64,000 bases of DNA from assembly GCF_014764445.1 (NCBI RefSeq), contig NZ_CP061721.1, positions 186,001 to 250,000 of the forward strand, in the 5' to 3' direction. The position numbers were made by a program, and so were the translations under genes. This document shows positions 37,652-47,931 of the stretch, in pieces. The stretch is from Pseudarthrobacter sp. BIM B-2242. GTDB lineage: Bacteria > Actinomycetota > Actinomycetes > Actinomycetales > Micrococcaceae. Under the pieces are notes generated by a model that was not told the DNA's origin, did not search any database, and was given only the letters and a program-made list of their open reading frames with translations. The stretch's first letter is position 1. The number at the start of each line of letters is the position of its first letter.

Positions 37652-38623
37652 ATGAGCGGCAAAAGCATCGGCATCAGGGATGTAGCGGCCGCTGCCGGCG
37701 TCTCGGCGACCACCGTTTCGCATGTCCTGAATGATGTAGCCTCCGCCCGGATCAGCCCCGAAACCCGGGAGCGGGTCAGGTCGGCGGCTGGACAGCTCGG
37801 CTATGGGCCCGACAGCGTGGCCCGGGCCCTGCGTACCAACCGGACAACATTGCTTGGGCTGGTGGTCGAGGACGTCGGGACCAGTCCCCACGCCGGGCAA
37901 ATCATCCTGGGTGCCGACGACGCCGCACGGGCCCGCGGCTACAACCTCCTGATCCTCAACACCTCCGGAGCGGCGGGCCCCGAATCCCGGGAGTCCGACG
38001 TCGGGTCCCTCCTTGCGCGCCGCGTGGACGGCATCCTTTACGCCCCCGGGCGCCACCGCCAGCTCCAGCCGCCCGCCAACCTCACCAGCGTTCCCGCGGT
38101 GCTGCTGGGCACCGCCCGCAGCGGCGGCAGCATCGCTGCGGTCATCGCGAATGACGACGACGGCGTCCGTTCCGCCGCCGACTGTCTCGCCGCAGCCGGC
38201 CACACGCGGATAGGGTTCATCGGCAACACCAGTGAGCTGGAGCAGGGCGGCCATGCTGCAGCCGCCCGGATCCTGGCCGGTGAGGACCGGCCAACCGGAC
38301 TTGTCTGCACGGACGCGGCGATGGCCATGCGGGTTTACTGTGCCGCCGCCGAACTGGGGCTCGCCATCCCGGCAGACCTGTCCGTCATTGCCCTCTCCGA
38401 CCACGACGTCCTTGCCGAAAACCTGCACCCGGCGCTCACCACGGTGACAGTGTCCCGTTATGAGATGGCTGTCCGGGCCACGGATATCCTGATTGACGCC
38501 ATCGAGGAAAAGACCGACCCCGCCGTATTTAAGCAGCATTCCGCTGTCTTCGCCTGGACGCTGACGGCCCGCGGATCGGTGGCCCCGCCGGGCCTGTCCG
38601 CTACGCCCAGAGGGAACTTTTGA
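37652..38623 (+). CDS. LacI-family transcriptional regulator
   Basis: 323 residues. N-terminal helix-turn-helix and hinge (GIRDVAAAAGVSATTVSHVL ... ARALRTNRT) and a periplasmic-binding-like sensor domain (LLGLVVEDVG, ANDDDGVRSAA, RIGFIGN, LSVIALSDHD). The segment between RIGFIGN and TGLVCTD is about 30 residues shorter than usual, losing part of a helix-strand unit of the ligand-binding lobe. It is inserted between hpt and ftsH, which are neighbours in many actinobacteria, so it has probably arrived independently. Its operator is not evident. Confidence 0.88.
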   Translation: MSGKSIGIRDVAAAAGVSATTVSHVLNDVASARISPETRERVRSAAGQLGYGPDSVARALRTNRTTLLGLVVEDVGTSPHAGQIILGADDAARARGYNLLILNTSGAAGPESRESDVGSLLARRVDGILYAPGRHRQLQPPANLTSVPAVLLGTARSGGSIAAVIANDDDGVRSAADCLAAAGHTRIGFIGNTSELEQGGHAAAARILAGEDRPTGLVCTDAAMAMRVYCAAAELGLAIPADLSVIALSDHDVLAENLHPALTTVTVSRYEMAVRATDILIDAIEEKTDPAVFKQHSAVFAWTLTARGSVAPPGLSATPRGNF

Positions 38624-38744
38624 GCGGCACCGTGCGTGATTTACTCGGAACGGTGTATAGCTAGTAGCTGATGCAGCACCCACACGTGCGAAGACCACTC
38701 GCCGTGCAGCACTACCAGGAGGGACGGGGCCAGCCCCCGATCAG

Positions 38745-40811
38745 ATGAAAGCTAAGAGTTTCTTCAAGGGCCCGGGCATCTGGATCGTTGTTGTGATCGC
38801 CATGCTGCTTGTGGCCTTTGCAACACTGGCTCCCGGCGGTGCGGCACGGATCGACACCGACAAGGGCCTTGAGCTCCTCGCCGAGAACGGCCAGGTTGAG
38901 CAGGCAAAGATCTTCGACGGCGAGAACCGGGTTGACCTGGTCCTGAAGGACAGCCTGAATCTCGACGGGCAGGACAAGGGCAAGAGCGTCCAGTTCTTCT
39001 TCGTTGATGCCCGCGCCGCAGATGTCGTCAAGGCAGTCACGGACTCCAGGCCGGCCAACGGCTATACGGATCAGCCGATCGAAAGCAACTGGTTCTCCGG
39101 CCTGCTCTCGCTGCTGATTCCCGTGATCCTGCTCGGTGCGCTGTTCTGGTTCCTGATGACCCGGATGCAGGGCGGCGGCTCCAAGATCATGCAGTTCGGC
39201 AAGTCCAAGGCCAAGATGGTCAACAAGGACATGCCCCAGGTCACTTTCGTTGACGTTGCGGGTGCCGATGAGGCCGTTGAGGAACTCCAGGAGATCAAGG
39301 AGTTCCTGCAGGAGCCGGCGAAATTCCAGGCCGTGGGTGCCAAGATCCCCAAGGGTGTGCTGCTGTACGGCCCTCCCGGAACCGGTAAAACCCTCCTCGC
39401 CCGCGCCGTCGCCGGCGAGGCCGGCGTGCCGTTCTTCTCCATCTCCGGCTCCGACTTCGTCGAAATGTTCGTCGGTGTTGGCGCGTCCCGTGTCCGCGAC
39501 CTCTTCGAGCAGGCCAAAGCCAACTCGCCCGCCATCATCTTTGTTGATGAGATTGACGCCGTAGGCCGCCACCGCGGCGCCGGCATCGGTGGCGGCAACG
39601 ACGAACGTGAACAGACCCTCAACCAGCTGCTGGTTGAAATGGACGGCTTCGACGTCAAGACCAACGTCATCCTGATCGCTGCAACCAACCGCCCCGACGT
39701 CCTGGATCCGGCGCTGCTCCGCCCGGGCCGCTTTGACCGCCAGATCACGGTCGAGGCGCCGGACCTGATCGGCCGAGACCAGATCCTGCAGGTCCACGCC
39801 AAGGGCAAGCCGATGGCTCCCGGCGTCGACCTCAAGAGCGTGGCCAAGAAGACCCCCGGCTACACGGGCGCCGACCTCGCCAACGTCCTCAACGAAGCGG
39901 CACTGCTGACGGCCCGCTCCAACGCCAACCTTATTGACGACCGCGCCCTCGACGAGGCGATTGACCGCGTGATGGCCGGCCCGCAGAAGCGCAGCCGCGT
40001 TATGAAGGAACACGAGCGCAAGATCACCGCGTACCACGAAGGCGGCCACGCCCTGGTGGCGGCGGCCCTGCGGAACTCGGCCCCGGTCACCAAGATCACC
40101 ATCCTTCCCCGCGGACGTGCACTGGGTTACACCATGGTGGTGCCGGACAACGACAAGTACTCCGTCACCCGCAACGAACTGCTGGACCAGATGGCCTACG
40201 CCATGGGCGGCCGCGTGGCGGAGGAAATCGTCTTCCACGATCCCTCCACCGGCGCTTCCAACGACATCGAGAAAGCCACGGCCACGGCCCGCAAGATGGT
40301 CACCGAGTACGGCATGAGTGAGCGCGTGGGCGCTGTGCGCCTCGGCCAGGGCGGCGGCGAGCCCTTCCTGGGACGCGACGCAGGGCACGAGCGCAACTAC
40401 TCGGACCAGATCGCGTACGTGGTCGATGAGGAAGTCCGCCGCCTGATCGATCAGGCACATGACGAGGCCTACGCCATCCTTACCGACAACCGCGATGTCC
40501 TGGACTTCCTGGCACTGGAACTCCTGGAACGGGAAACCCTCAACCAGGCCGAGATCGCCGATATCTTCCGCGACATCCGCAAGCGCGATTTCCGCGAAGT
40601 GTGGCTGTCCAAGGAGACCCGCCCGGTGCAGCAGGCAGGCCCCGTGGAATCCCGCCAGGAAAAGGCAGAGCGCGAAGCCCAGGAGGAAGCCAAGCAGGCC
40701 CGCCTGGACGAGCCGCTCGACGCCCAGCCCCCGCACCCGCAGGGTGTGCCGGAGGATGCTCCGTTCCAGGGCGGCATCCCCGACTCGGGGCCAGACGCCC
40801 TGCGCGGCTAA
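38745..40811 (+). CDS. ftsH: ATP-dependent zinc metalloprotease FtsH
   Basis: Membrane AAA+ protease for quality control of membrane and soluble proteins. 688 residues with two N-terminal membrane helices (about 7-28 and 108-130) around an external domain. Walker A GPPGTGKT is at 209-216, then Walker B IIFVDEID, the second region of homology with LRPGRFD, and zinc site HEGGH at 431-435. The tail of about 60 residues is acidic and proline-rich. GGAGGG site upstream. First gene of the folate-cluster transcript. Confidence 0.97.
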   Translation: MKAKSFFKGPGIWIVVVIAMLLVAFATLAPGGAARIDTDKGLELLAENGQVEQAKIFDGENRVDLVLKDSLNLDGQDKGKSVQFFFVDARAADVVKAVTDSRPANGYTDQPIESNWFSGLLSLLIPVILLGALFWFLMTRMQGGGSKIMQFGKSKAKMVNKDMPQVTFVDVAGADEAVEELQEIKEFLQEPAKFQAVGAKIPKGVLLYGPPGTGKTLLARAVAGEAGVPFFSISGSDFVEMFVGVGASRVRDLFEQAKANSPAIIFVDEIDAVGRHRGAGIGGGNDEREQTLNQLLVEMDGFDVKTNVILIAATNRPDVLDPALLRPGRFDRQITVEAPDLIGRDQILQVHAKGKPMAPGVDLKSVAKKTPGYTGADLANVLNEAALLTARSNANLIDDRALDEAIDRVMAGPQKRSRVMKEHERKITAYHEGGHALVAAALRNSAPVTKITILPRGRALGYTMVVPDNDKYSVTRNELLDQMAYAMGGRVAEEIVFHDPSTGASNDIEKATATARKMVTEYGMSERVGAVRLGQGGGEPFLGRDAGHERNYSDQIAYVVDEEVRRLIDQAHDEAYAILTDNRDVLDFLALELLERETLNQAEIADIFRDIRKRDFREVWLSKETRPVQQAGPVESRQEKAEREAQEEAKQARLDEPLDAQPPHPQGVPEDAPFQGGIPDSGPDALRG

Positions 40812-40821
40812 GCTTTCTTCT

Positions 40822-41466
40822 GTGAACCACTTCGACGACGACGACACTCATGCCTCCGCCGGACATCCGGCGGAGGACGGATCCCACCACAAAAAGCACG
40901 AGAAAGTGGACCGGCCTCGGATCGAAGCCGCCGTCCGTGAAATCCTGCTGGCGATTGGTGAGGACCCGGACCGCGGCGGGCTCCAGGACACCCCCAAGCG
41001 CGTGGCCAAGGCCTATGCCGAGGTCTTCGCCGGGCTGCACCACGACCCCGCCGACGTCCTGTCCACCACCTTTGACCTGGACCACGAAGAACTGGTCCTG
41101 GTGAAGGACATCCCGTTCTACTCCACGTGCGAGCACCACCTGGTGCCGTTCCACGGGGTGGCCCACGTGGGCTACATCCCCTCGCACGACGGCAAAGTGA
41201 CCGGCCTCAGCAAGCTGGCACGGCTCGTGGACATCTACGCCCGGCGCCCGCAGGTCCAGGAGCGCCTCACCACCCAGATCGTTGAAGCAATGGTCAGCCA
41301 CCTCAAGCCGCGTGGCGCGATTGTTGTGATCGAATGCGAACACATGTGCATGTCCATGCGCGGTGTCCGCAAGCCCGGAGCGAAGACCGTCACCAGCGCG
41401 GTACGCGGGCAGCTCCATGACCCGGCCACCCGCGCCGAAGCCATGAGCCTCATCCTCGGAAGGTAA
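40822..41466 (+). CDS. folE: GTP cyclohydrolase I
   Basis: First committed step of tetrahydrofolate synthesis: GTP to dihydroneopterin triphosphate. 214 residues from GTG 40822, 10 bp after ftsH; no clear ribosome-binding site, so translation may depend on coupling. The N-terminus is His/Asp-rich. Conserved segments: [15 protein letters not shown], zinc-binding [20 protein letters not shown] and [13 protein letters not shown]. Confidence 0.95.
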   Translation: MNHFDDDDTHASAGHPAEDGSHHKKHEKVDRPRIEAAVREILLAIGEDPDRGGLQDTPKRVAKAYAEVFAGLHHDPADVLSTTFDLDHEELVLVKDIPFYSTCEHHLVPFHGVAHVGYIPSHDGKVTGLSKLARLVDIYARRPQVQERLTTQIVEAMVSHLKPRGAIVVIECEHMCMSMRGVRKPGAKTVTSAVRGQLHDPATRAEAMSLILGR

Positions 41467-41477
41467 CTACTCAGACC

Positions 41478-42398
41478 ATGGATTCACTAGCTGCAGCCCC
41501 GGGAACCGGGCCCGCAACATCTCCGCTGCCCATCCTGCGCAAACCGCGCCGGGCCGCGACGTTCGCAGAACTGCCCACTGACCGCACCCTGATCATGGGC
41601 ATCCTGAACGTCACCCCGGACTCGTTCAGTGACGGCGGCAAGCACGCGACGGCGGACACTGCCATCGCGGCCGGCCTGCGGATGTTCTACGCGGGGGCGG
41701 ACATCATTGACGTCGGCGGCGAATCCACCCGCCCCGGCGCCGAGGACGTCAGCCCGGAGGAAGAACAGCGCCGGGTGGTGCCCGTTATCGAGGCCCTGGT
41801 CAAGGCCGGCGCCCTGGTTTCCATCGACACCACGCACACCTCCACAGCGGCGGCCGCACTGAAGGCCGGCGCCGCCATCATCAACGACGTTTCGGGGCTG
41901 ACCATGGAACCCGAAATGGCGGAACTGGTGGCCTCGTCCAAGGTGCCCTATGTTCTGACGCACCGCCGTGGCGATGCCCGCACCATGAATTCCCTGGCCG
42001 AGTACCAGGATGTGGCAGGCGAAGTGGTGGCGGAGCTGGCCGGCGTGCGGGACAAGCTGTACGCCGCCGGTGTGAGCGCCGAGCAGATCATCGTCGACCC
42101 GGGGCTGGGCTTCGCCAAGAACGACGCCCAGAACTGGGAGCTCCTGCAGCACCTGGACCAGCTGGACAGCCTGGGGCACAAGGTTCTGGTGGCTGCATCC
42201 CGCAAACGCTTCCTGGGTACGCTGCTGACCGTGGCCGGCAAGTCCGCCGCCCCGGAGGAACGTGACGCCGCCACCGCGGCCATTACCGCCATCAGCGCCT
42301 TCCGCGGTGCCTGGGCTGTCCGCGTGCACGACGTCGGACCAAGCCTTGACGCTGTTAAGGTAGCTTCACGCGTGGCGGCTGCCCGCACCACACACTAG
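41478..42398 (+). CDS. folP: Dihydropteroate synthase
   Basis: Condenses 6-hydroxymethyl-dihydropterin pyrophosphate with p-aminobenzoate; the sulfonamide target. 306 residues. IMGILNVTPDSFSDGG, DVGGESTRPGA, IINDVSGL, IVDPGLGFAKN and AASRKRFLG form the TIM-barrel active site. An N-terminal extension of about 40 residues precedes the first barrel strand. 11 bp after folE. Confidence 0.96.
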   Translation: MDSLAAAPGTGPATSPLPILRKPRRAATFAELPTDRTLIMGILNVTPDSFSDGGKHATADTAIAAGLRMFYAGADIIDVGGESTRPGAEDVSPEEEQRRVVPVIEALVKAGALVSIDTTHTSTAAAALKAGAAIINDVSGLTMEPEMAELVASSKVPYVLTHRRGDARTMNSLAEYQDVAGEVVAELAGVRDKLYAAGVSAEQIIVDPGLGFAKNDAQNWELLQHLDQLDSLGHKVLVAASRKRFLGTLLTVAGKSAAPEERDAATAAITAISAFRGAWAVRVHDVGPSLDAVKVASRVAAARTTH

Positions 42399-42411
42399 GG
42401 CCGGGGGACCC

Positions 42412-42816
42412 ATGGACAGGATTACGCTGAGCGGCGTCACCGCCGTCGGCCATCACGGCGTGTTCGACTTTGAGCGCCGTGAGGGCCAGCCATTCGTGGT
42501 GGATGCCGTCCTGCACCTGGACTTCACCAAGGCTGCCGAGTCCGACGACGTCCGGGACACCGCGCACTACGGTGAAGTGGCCGAACGGATCAAGGACTGG
42601 ATCACGGGCGAGCCCCTGAACCTGATCGAAGCCCTTGCTGTCCGGATCGCAGACGACCTGCTGGCCAGGTTCAACATCGGGGCCGTGGACGTCACGGTCC
42701 ACAAGCCCCAGGCGCCCATCGAGGTGCCCTTTGGCGATGTTGCGGTCAGTGTGCACCGTGCCCGGCAGCATAGTGTCCCTCCAGACCACGCTCCGCATTA
42801 CGGAACCCGGCCATGA
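42412..42816 (+). CDS. folB: Dihydroneopterin aldolase
   Basis: 134 residues, T-fold enzyme producing 6-hydroxymethyl-dihydropterin and glycolaldehyde. GVTAVGHHGVFDFERREGQPF contains the conserved catalytic/pterin-binding residues, and VTVHKPQAPI the conserved Lys. It overlaps folK by ATGA, indicating coupled translation. Confidence 0.95.
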   Translation: MDRITLSGVTAVGHHGVFDFERREGQPFVVDAVLHLDFTKAAESDDVRDTAHYGEVAERIKDWITGEPLNLIEALAVRIADDLLARFNIGAVDVTVHKPQAPIEVPFGDVAVSVHRARQHSVPPDHAPHYGTRP

Positions 42817-43349
42817 CGGGCTACACCAAAGCGGTCCTGGCCCTCGGGAGTAACCTGGGCGAACGCAACGACACCCTCTCCGGCGCCGTCGCGGACCTCG
42901 TCGACCCTCCTGAGGTGCGGCTGCTGGCTGTGTCCCCGGTAGTGCAGACCAAGCCGGTTGGCGGACCGCCCGGCCAGCCCGATTTCCTGAATATGGTCAT
43001 GACCGTGGAGACCCTCCTGTCCCCGGAAGCGCTGCTGGAACACTGCCACGCGGTGGAGAACAAGCACCTCCGGGTCCGTGACGTGCGCTGGGGTCCGCGA
43101 ACGCTCGACGTCGACATCATCACCTACGGCGATGTCACCAGCGACGACCCCGACCTGACTTTGCCGCATCCGCGCGCCGCCGAACGCGCCTTTGTCCTCT
43201 ACCCCTGGTCCCTGATCGAGCCGGCCGCGACGCTGGGGGGCCAACGGGTCAGCGAGCTGGCCGCCCGCGCCGCCGACTTCCCGGACCTGGTCCCGTTTGA
43301 CGGCTTCGGCGACTACGACGGCGCCCCTACCGCCGGGGCGGTTGAGTAG
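42813..43349 (+). CDS. folK: 2-amino-4-hydroxy-6-hydroxymethyldihydropteridine pyrophosphokinase
   Basis: 178 residues. LALGSNLGERNDTL, QTKPVGGPPGQPDFLNMV, RWGPRTLDVDII and LPHPRAAERAFVLYP match HPPK in order and include the Mg-binding Asp pair in RTLDVDI. ATP-dependent pyrophosphorylation of the pterin immediately before the DHPS step. The start overlaps folB. Confidence 0.95.
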   Translation: MTGYTKAVLALGSNLGERNDTLSGAVADLVDPPEVRLLAVSPVVQTKPVGGPPGQPDFLNMVMTVETLLSPEALLEHCHAVENKHLRVRDVRWGPRTLDVDIITYGDVTSDDPDLTLPHPRAAERAFVLYPWSLIEPAATLGGQRVSELAARAADFPDLVPFDGFGDYDGAPTAGAVE

Positions 43350-43351
43350 CC

Positions 43352-43882
43352 GTGAAACCCATCAACCCCCTCCGCCTCCTGTTCATCGGGCTGGTCCTGA
43401 CCGTGGCCGGCTGGTCAGCCACGGTGGTGACCACCCGCTACAGCATGGCAACTCCGGTTCTGCCGGCCACAGCATTGGCCACCATGGCCGTGATCGTAGC
43501 CATCACCCTGATTCTGGGCATCAGGGTCCTCCGGTGGCGCAACAGCACCAAACGCAAGAAAGCGCTTGACCCGATCCTTGCCGCGAGAACACTGGTGCTC
43601 GCGCAGGCCTGCGCCTACGCCGGCACCGTTCTGCTCGGCTGGCACGCGGGGATTTTCCTGGACCAGCTGCGCATCTGGAACCTGCGCAGCGACCAAGGCA
43701 TCACCTGGGTGGCAGTAGCCGTAGCCGGCGGCGGGCTGGTGATGATCGTTGTGGGCCTGCTGGTGGAGAGGTTCTGCAGGATCCCGCCCGAAGACACTGA
43801 AGCGTCCGGCGACGGGACACCCGGCCGCAAGGTGCGCGGGGAAGCTGCAGGGGAAGGCGAATATGCATACCGGGGCGATTGA
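43352..43882 (+). CDS. DUF3180 membrane protein
   Basis: 176 residues from GTG 43352, 2 bp after folK. Four hydrophobic helices (about 7-25, 32-58, 75-98 and 112-135) followed by an acidic C-terminal tail. DUF3180 proteins sit next to folK in many actinobacteria and have no known activity. The gene end overlaps the next gene by 20 bp. Confidence 0.88.
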   Translation: MKPINPLRLLFIGLVLTVAGWSATVVTTRYSMATPVLPATALATMAVIVAITLILGIRVLRWRNSTKRKKALDPILAARTLVLAQACAYAGTVLLGWHAGIFLDQLRIWNLRSDQGITWVAVAVAGGGLVMIVVGLLVERFCRIPPEDTEASGDGTPGRKVRGEAAGEGEYAYRGD

Positions 43883-44375
43883 TCCGGCGGGTGTGACGTG
43901 GCAGCGGGTGTCGCCGAAGTACGTCACCGTCCGGCTGGTGGAGTGGGCCATCGGAAACGTCATTGCCGTGCTTGTCCTGAGCCTGCCCCTTGTCTTCGTG
44001 CTCCTGGGCTGGTGGCGATGGCCGCCGCTGTGGCTGGCCATCCTGGTGCCGGCGGCAACCTTTGTGCTGGCCATCTGGCGGCTGCTGCTGATCCCGCGGC
44101 AGGTGCGCGCCATCGGCTATGCCGAACGGGACGACGATTTGCTGATCCGCGGCGGCATTTTCTTCCAGCGGGTCATGGCAGTGCCTTACGGCCGGATGCA
44201 GTATGTGGATATCGGCGTAGGGCCGGTGGAGCGCGGCCTTGGCCTCTGCACACTCAAACTCCACACCGCCGCCCCCGGCACCAAGGCAATCATCCCCGGC
44301 CTGCCCGCCGAAGAGGGGGCGCGCCTGCGTGAACAGCTCGCCGCCCGGGGCGAAGCCAGGCTGGCAGGGCTGTGA
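43863..44375 (+). CDS. PH-domain (bPH2/YdbS-like) membrane protein
   Basis: 170 residues from ATG 43863 with a GGGGAAGG site inside the upstream gene. Two adjacent membrane helices (about 30-75) are followed by a bacterial PH domain (YAERDDDLLIRGGIFFQRVMAVPYGRMQYVDI). It pairs with the larger triple-PH protein that follows, as YdbS and YdbT pair in Bacillus, where they affect resistance to other bacteria's bacteriocins. The overlap with the next start (GTGA) supports a complex. Confidence 0.88.
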   Translation: MHTGAIDPAGVTWQRVSPKYVTVRLVEWAIGNVIAVLVLSLPLVFVLLGWWRWPPLWLAILVPAATFVLAIWRLLLIPRQVRAIGYAERDDDLLIRGGIFFQRVMAVPYGRMQYVDIGVGPVERGLGLCTLKLHTAAPGTKAIIPGLPAEEGARLREQLAARGEARLAGL

Positions 44376-45976
44376 CCGCTGGGGTTCCGGAGCGCGGTGC
44401 GCCGGACGTTCCCGCTGCACCGGACGTTCCTGCCGCCGCACCGGGCGCGCCTGCACCCGGGCCCGCGTTAGCGCCCGACGGCGAGTGGCTGCGGGTGCAC
44501 CCGGCCTCGCCTTTTGTGCGTGGCTGGGTTGCCCTGGCAGCCATCGGTTATTTCTTTGGCCGGGATATCTTCGAACGGCTGCTGCAGGGCAGGCCGCTCG
44601 TCGAGGAGGACTTCGCCGGCCGCGCGCCCTGGCTGGTCGCCGGTGGCGGAATCATGCTGGTGCTGGCCGTGCTGGGGTTCATCCTGACCTGGTATTTCAC
44701 CAAGTACCAGGTCTCCGAAGGGTACGTCCGGGTCAACTCCGGCTTCCTCTTCCGCCAGCAGCGGCAGGCCCGGCTGGACCGCGTCCAGGCCATCGACATC
44801 GTCCAGCCCCTGCTGGCCAGGATCTTCGGCCTCGCAGAACTCAAGTTCGAGGTGGCAGACGCCGGCGAATCGGCGGTGAAGCTTGCCTACCTGCGGATGG
44901 ACGACGCGCGGCAGCTTCGGGCCACCATCCTGGCGCGGGCCGCCGGCATTGTCCCGGACCCGGCCCGGCCGCAGGAAGCCCCGCCCGAGGCGCCCGAACA
45001 TCCGGTGCTGTCCGTCCCGCCGTCCCGCCTGGTTGGTTCGCTGCTGCTGAGCGAGCAGAGTTTCTTCGTTGTGGTGGGCGGCATCGCCTCAGTGATCCTG
45101 TCGGCAGTGACGGATAACCAGGGCTTCTACTTCTACCTGATCCCCGCCGCGCTTGGCCTGGCCGCTGCTTACTGGGGTTCCTTTAACAAGGGCTACAACT
45201 TCACTGCGGCCATTTCCCCGGACGGGATCCGGCTCCGGTACGGCCTGCTGGACACGCAGGCACAGACCCTCCCGCCCGGCAGGATCCAGGCGCTGTCAGT
45301 GACCCAGTCCCCGCTCTGGCGGATCTTTGGCTGGTACCGAATCCAGGTCAACGTTGCCGGCTACGGTGCCGTGGGCAGCAACGGCGAGGCCTCGCCGCGG
45401 ACCACGCTCCTGCCCGTGGGTAAGCTGCCGGACGTGATGAGCATGATCGCCCTGGTCCTGCCGGACCCCGGAACACCGGAGCCCGGCCGCATTTTCGCGG
45501 CGGGGCTCAGCGGACTGGATTCCGACGGCGGATTTGTCACCACGCCGCGCCGTGGCCGGTTCCTGGCTCCGCTTGGCTGGCGCCGCAACGGGTTCGCCGT
45601 CACCGGCACGGCTCTGTTGATCCGTTCGGGCCGGTGGTGGCGGCAACTGGTCATGGTCCCGCACCAGCGCACCCAGTCCCTGGCCGTGCACCAGGGGCCC
45701 ATTGCACGCCGGTTCGGGGTGGCGGACCTCGTCCTCCACACTACGGCGGGGCCGGTTTCACCGCGCCTGACCCAGGCCGGTGTTGACCAGGCGAGGGCTC
45801 TCTTTGATGAACAGGCAGCACGGGCACGGCTGGCCCGTAAACGGCAGACCAGCGAACAATGGCTGGCGCAAGTGGCCCCGGTGGCTGATCCGGCCCCGGA
45901 GGCTCCTCCGGCCGAACCCCCGGTGGTTGAGCCGGTCGAAACCAGTCCCCAACAGGAAGGCCCCCGCCGTGGTTAA
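44372..45976 (+). CDS. Triple PH-domain (YdbT-like) membrane protein
   Basis: 534 residues from GTG 44372. A proline/alanine-rich N-terminus of about 35 residues is followed by three repeats of paired membrane helices plus bPH2 domain. The repeats are visible at VSEGYVRVNSGFLFRQQRQA, ISPDGIRLRYGLLDTQAQTL and a third starting VTGTALLIRSGRWWRQLVMV. The C-terminal tail of about 50 residues is polar and Pro/Glu-rich. Likely partner of the preceding YdbS-like protein; cell-envelope function inferred. Confidence 0.87.
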   Translation: MTAGVPERGAPDVPAAPDVPAAAPGAPAPGPALAPDGEWLRVHPASPFVRGWVALAAIGYFFGRDIFERLLQGRPLVEEDFAGRAPWLVAGGGIMLVLAVLGFILTWYFTKYQVSEGYVRVNSGFLFRQQRQARLDRVQAIDIVQPLLARIFGLAELKFEVADAGESAVKLAYLRMDDARQLRATILARAAGIVPDPARPQEAPPEAPEHPVLSVPPSRLVGSLLLSEQSFFVVVGGIASVILSAVTDNQGFYFYLIPAALGLAAAYWGSFNKGYNFTAAISPDGIRLRYGLLDTQAQTLPPGRIQALSVTQSPLWRIFGWYRIQVNVAGYGAVGSNGEASPRTTLLPVGKLPDVMSMIALVLPDPGTPEPGRIFAAGLSGLDSDGGFVTTPRRGRFLAPLGWRRNGFAVTGTALLIRSGRWWRQLVMVPHQRTQSLAVHQGPIARRFGVADLVLHTTAGPVSPRLTQAGVDQARALFDEQAARARLARKRQTSEQWLAQVAPVADPAPEAPPAEPPVVEPVETSPQQEGPRRG

Positions 45977-46859
45977 GCCCGGACGTCTCGGCGTCGGAAT
46001 CATCGGTGCCGGCAAAGTCGGCGCGGTGCTTGGCGCCGCCCTCCGCGGGGCAGAACATGCCGTCGTCGGGGTGTCCGCTGTGTCGGAGGCCAGCCGCGAA
46101 CGCGCGGAAGCGTTGCTGCCCGGAGTTCCCGTCCTTGAGATCCAGGAGATTGTGGAGCGTGCCGAACTGGTGCTCCTGGCCGTTCCCGACGACGCGCTGG
46201 CCGGCCTGGTGGACGGGCTGGCGAAACTTGGCGCCTGGCAGCCCGGACAGCTGGTGGCCCACACCTCCGGCCGGTTTGGCGTGGGCGTCCTGCACCCGGT
46301 GCGAAGCGCCGGCGCCATTCCGCTGGCACTGCACCCGGCCATGACGTTCACAGGCATGAGCCTCGACCTCACCCGACTGCTTGACTGCACCTTCGGGGTA
46401 ACAGCCGATGCCGCCATGCTGCCCATTGCGCAGGCCCTGGTTGTGGAGATGGGGGCGGAACCGGTAGCAATCGCTGAGGGTGACCGGACGCTTTACCACA
46501 CGGCCCTTGCCCATGGTTCCAACCACCTTGTCACGCTGGTGGCCCAGGCTTCGCAGCTGCTCCGCGATGTGGGTGTGGACGAACCGGGCCGGATGCTTGG
46601 CCCCCTGCTGCGGGCCACGCTGGAGAACGCCCTCGCCTCCGGGGAATCGGCGTTGACCGGCCCCGTGGCCAGGGGCGACGCGGGAACCGTGGCGGCCCAT
46701 GCCGAGGCGTTGCGGGAGTACGACGCCGGGACGCACGGCGATGTGCTCGAGGCGTACCTCGCCATGGCCCGGGCCACGGCACGGCGGGCCGAAAGCCGCG
46801 GGCTGCTGAAAGAGGATCAAGTGGACGCCATGCGTGCGGCCCTGGAAGAAGGAGACTGA
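45969..46859 (+). CDS. Rossmann-like and DUF2520 domain protein
   Basis: 296 residues. GTG 45969 ([18 protein letters not shown]) lies within the last codons of the previous gene and has an AGGAAGG site. Residues about 8-130 form a dinucleotide-binding domain ([13 protein letters not shown]), and about 145-285 a helical DUF2520 domain ([19 protein letters not shown]). The architecture resembles ketopantoate reductase. With panC starting one base after the stop, a part in pantothenate synthesis, such as replacing PanE, is plausible but unproven. Confidence 0.85.
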   Translation: MVKPGRLGVGIIGAGKVGAVLGAALRGAEHAVVGVSAVSEASRERAEALLPGVPVLEIQEIVERAELVLLAVPDDALAGLVDGLAKLGAWQPGQLVAHTSGRFGVGVLHPVRSAGAIPLALHPAMTFTGMSLDLTRLLDCTFGVTADAAMLPIAQALVVEMGAEPVAIAEGDRTLYHTALAHGSNHLVTLVAQASQLLRDVGVDEPGRMLGPLLRATLENALASGESALTGPVARGDAGTVAAHAEALREYDAGTHGDVLEAYLAMARATARRAESRGLLKEDQVDAMRAALEEGD

Positions 46860-46860
46860 C

Positions 46861-47790
46861 ATGGTGGCGCAACTGGTGCGGACGGCGGCGGAACTGCGGG
46901 CAGCGAGTGCCTTGCTTCTGGCCGAACGAGGTGGCAGGTCCCAGGGCCTGGTGCCTACCATGGGCGCACTCCACGAGGGGCACGCCCGGTTGGCGCGTAC
47001 CGCCGTCGAACAAAACGACGTGGTGGTGGCAACCATCTTTGTGAATCCGCTGCAGTTTGGTGACGCGGTGGATCTGGACCGCTATCCTCGTACGCTCGAG
47101 GCCGATGTGTCCCTGCTCGAAGAGCAAGGTGTTGACCTGGTGTTCGCACCCTCGGTGGAGGAGGTTTACCCCGGCGGCGAGCCGCTGGTGCGCGTGACGG
47201 CCGGGTCCCTGGGGGAGAAGTGGGAAGGGGCCTCGCGCCCCGGGCATTTCGACGGCGCCCTCACCGTGGTTGCCAAGCTGCTGCACTACGGCATCCCGGG
47301 TGCGGGACTTCCGCCGGCCGGGGCCTTCGTCTCGGGTGCCGGTGCCGGCCTGCCCGCCTACCGTGCGTACTTCGGCCAGAAGGACGCCCAGCAGCTGGCG
47401 CTGGTCAGGCGGATGGTGGCGGACCTGAACTTCCCGGTTGAGATAGTTGCCGTACCCACGGTGCGCTCCGACGACGGGCTGGCCCTGTCCAGCCGTAACC
47501 GGTTCCTCTCCGACGAGGAGCGGGACGCGGCCCTGGTACTGTCACGCGCACTGCGGCTCATCGAAGAGCGGGCCAACGCCCACCAGCCCCTGGACCTGGA
47601 CTCCGCCCGTGCCTTGATTGAGTCCCAGCCTCTGGTTGCGCTGGACTACTTCGACGTCGTGGACCCGGACACCCTTGAGCCGCTCGCCGAAAACTGCCGG
47701 AAGGTCCCGTTCCGCGGTGAGGGGCTGGCGCTCGTCGCGGCCAAAGTCGGGCCGGTCCGGCTGATTGACAATGCGCCGCTGAGTTCCTGA
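46861..47790 (+). CDS. panC: Pantothenate synthetase
   Basis: ATP-dependent condensation of pantoate with beta-alanine. 309 residues from ATG 46861 (GAAGAAGGAG upstream). [58 protein letters not shown] and [10 protein letters not shown] are conserved, including the adenylate-binding HxGH-like motif. No panD or coaX gene follows; instead the accessory island begins. Confidence 0.96.
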   Translation: MVAQLVRTAAELRAASALLLAERGGRSQGLVPTMGALHEGHARLARTAVEQNDVVVATIFVNPLQFGDAVDLDRYPRTLEADVSLLEEQGVDLVFAPSVEEVYPGGEPLVRVTAGSLGEKWEGASRPGHFDGALTVVAKLLHYGIPGAGLPPAGAFVSGAGAGLPAYRAYFGQKDAQQLALVRRMVADLNFPVEIVAVPTVRSDDGLALSSRNRFLSDEERDAALVLSRALRLIEERANAHQPLDLDSARALIESQPLVALDYFDVVDPDTLEPLAENCRKVPFRGEGLALVAAKVGPVRLIDNAPLSS

Positions 47791-47838
47791 TGCCTGCCCT
47801 GCGGTCCCGCCCCTGAGGCCCGTACGGGCCTGGATATC

Positions 47839-47867
47839 TGTTGGATTACCTGCGGATCGGCTAGGCT
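47839..47867 (+). promoter_or_regulatory. Candidate promoter of GAF-ANTAR island
   Basis: TGTTGG and TAGGCT separated by 17 bp, 65 bp before the 73-aa gene. The -10 hexamer and the following GGA match three other TAGGCTGGA sites in the window; the -35 match is weak. Confidence 0.4.
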
Positions 47868-47931
47868 GGACGTAGTGCCCCGGACCCTGGCATCGCCTCA
47901 TCTTTGGCGACCCCCCGGAGGAGCAAACCCC

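Noticed and set aside
38628..38655. CACCGT-N16-ACGGTG repeat before ftsH
   Set aside because: Short arms with long spacing and no support as an operator for the neighbouring LacI protein.
38712..40847. 711-codon open frame on the minus strand opposite ftsH
   Set aside because: Shadow of ftsH; the composition follows from its reverse complement and no family motif is present.
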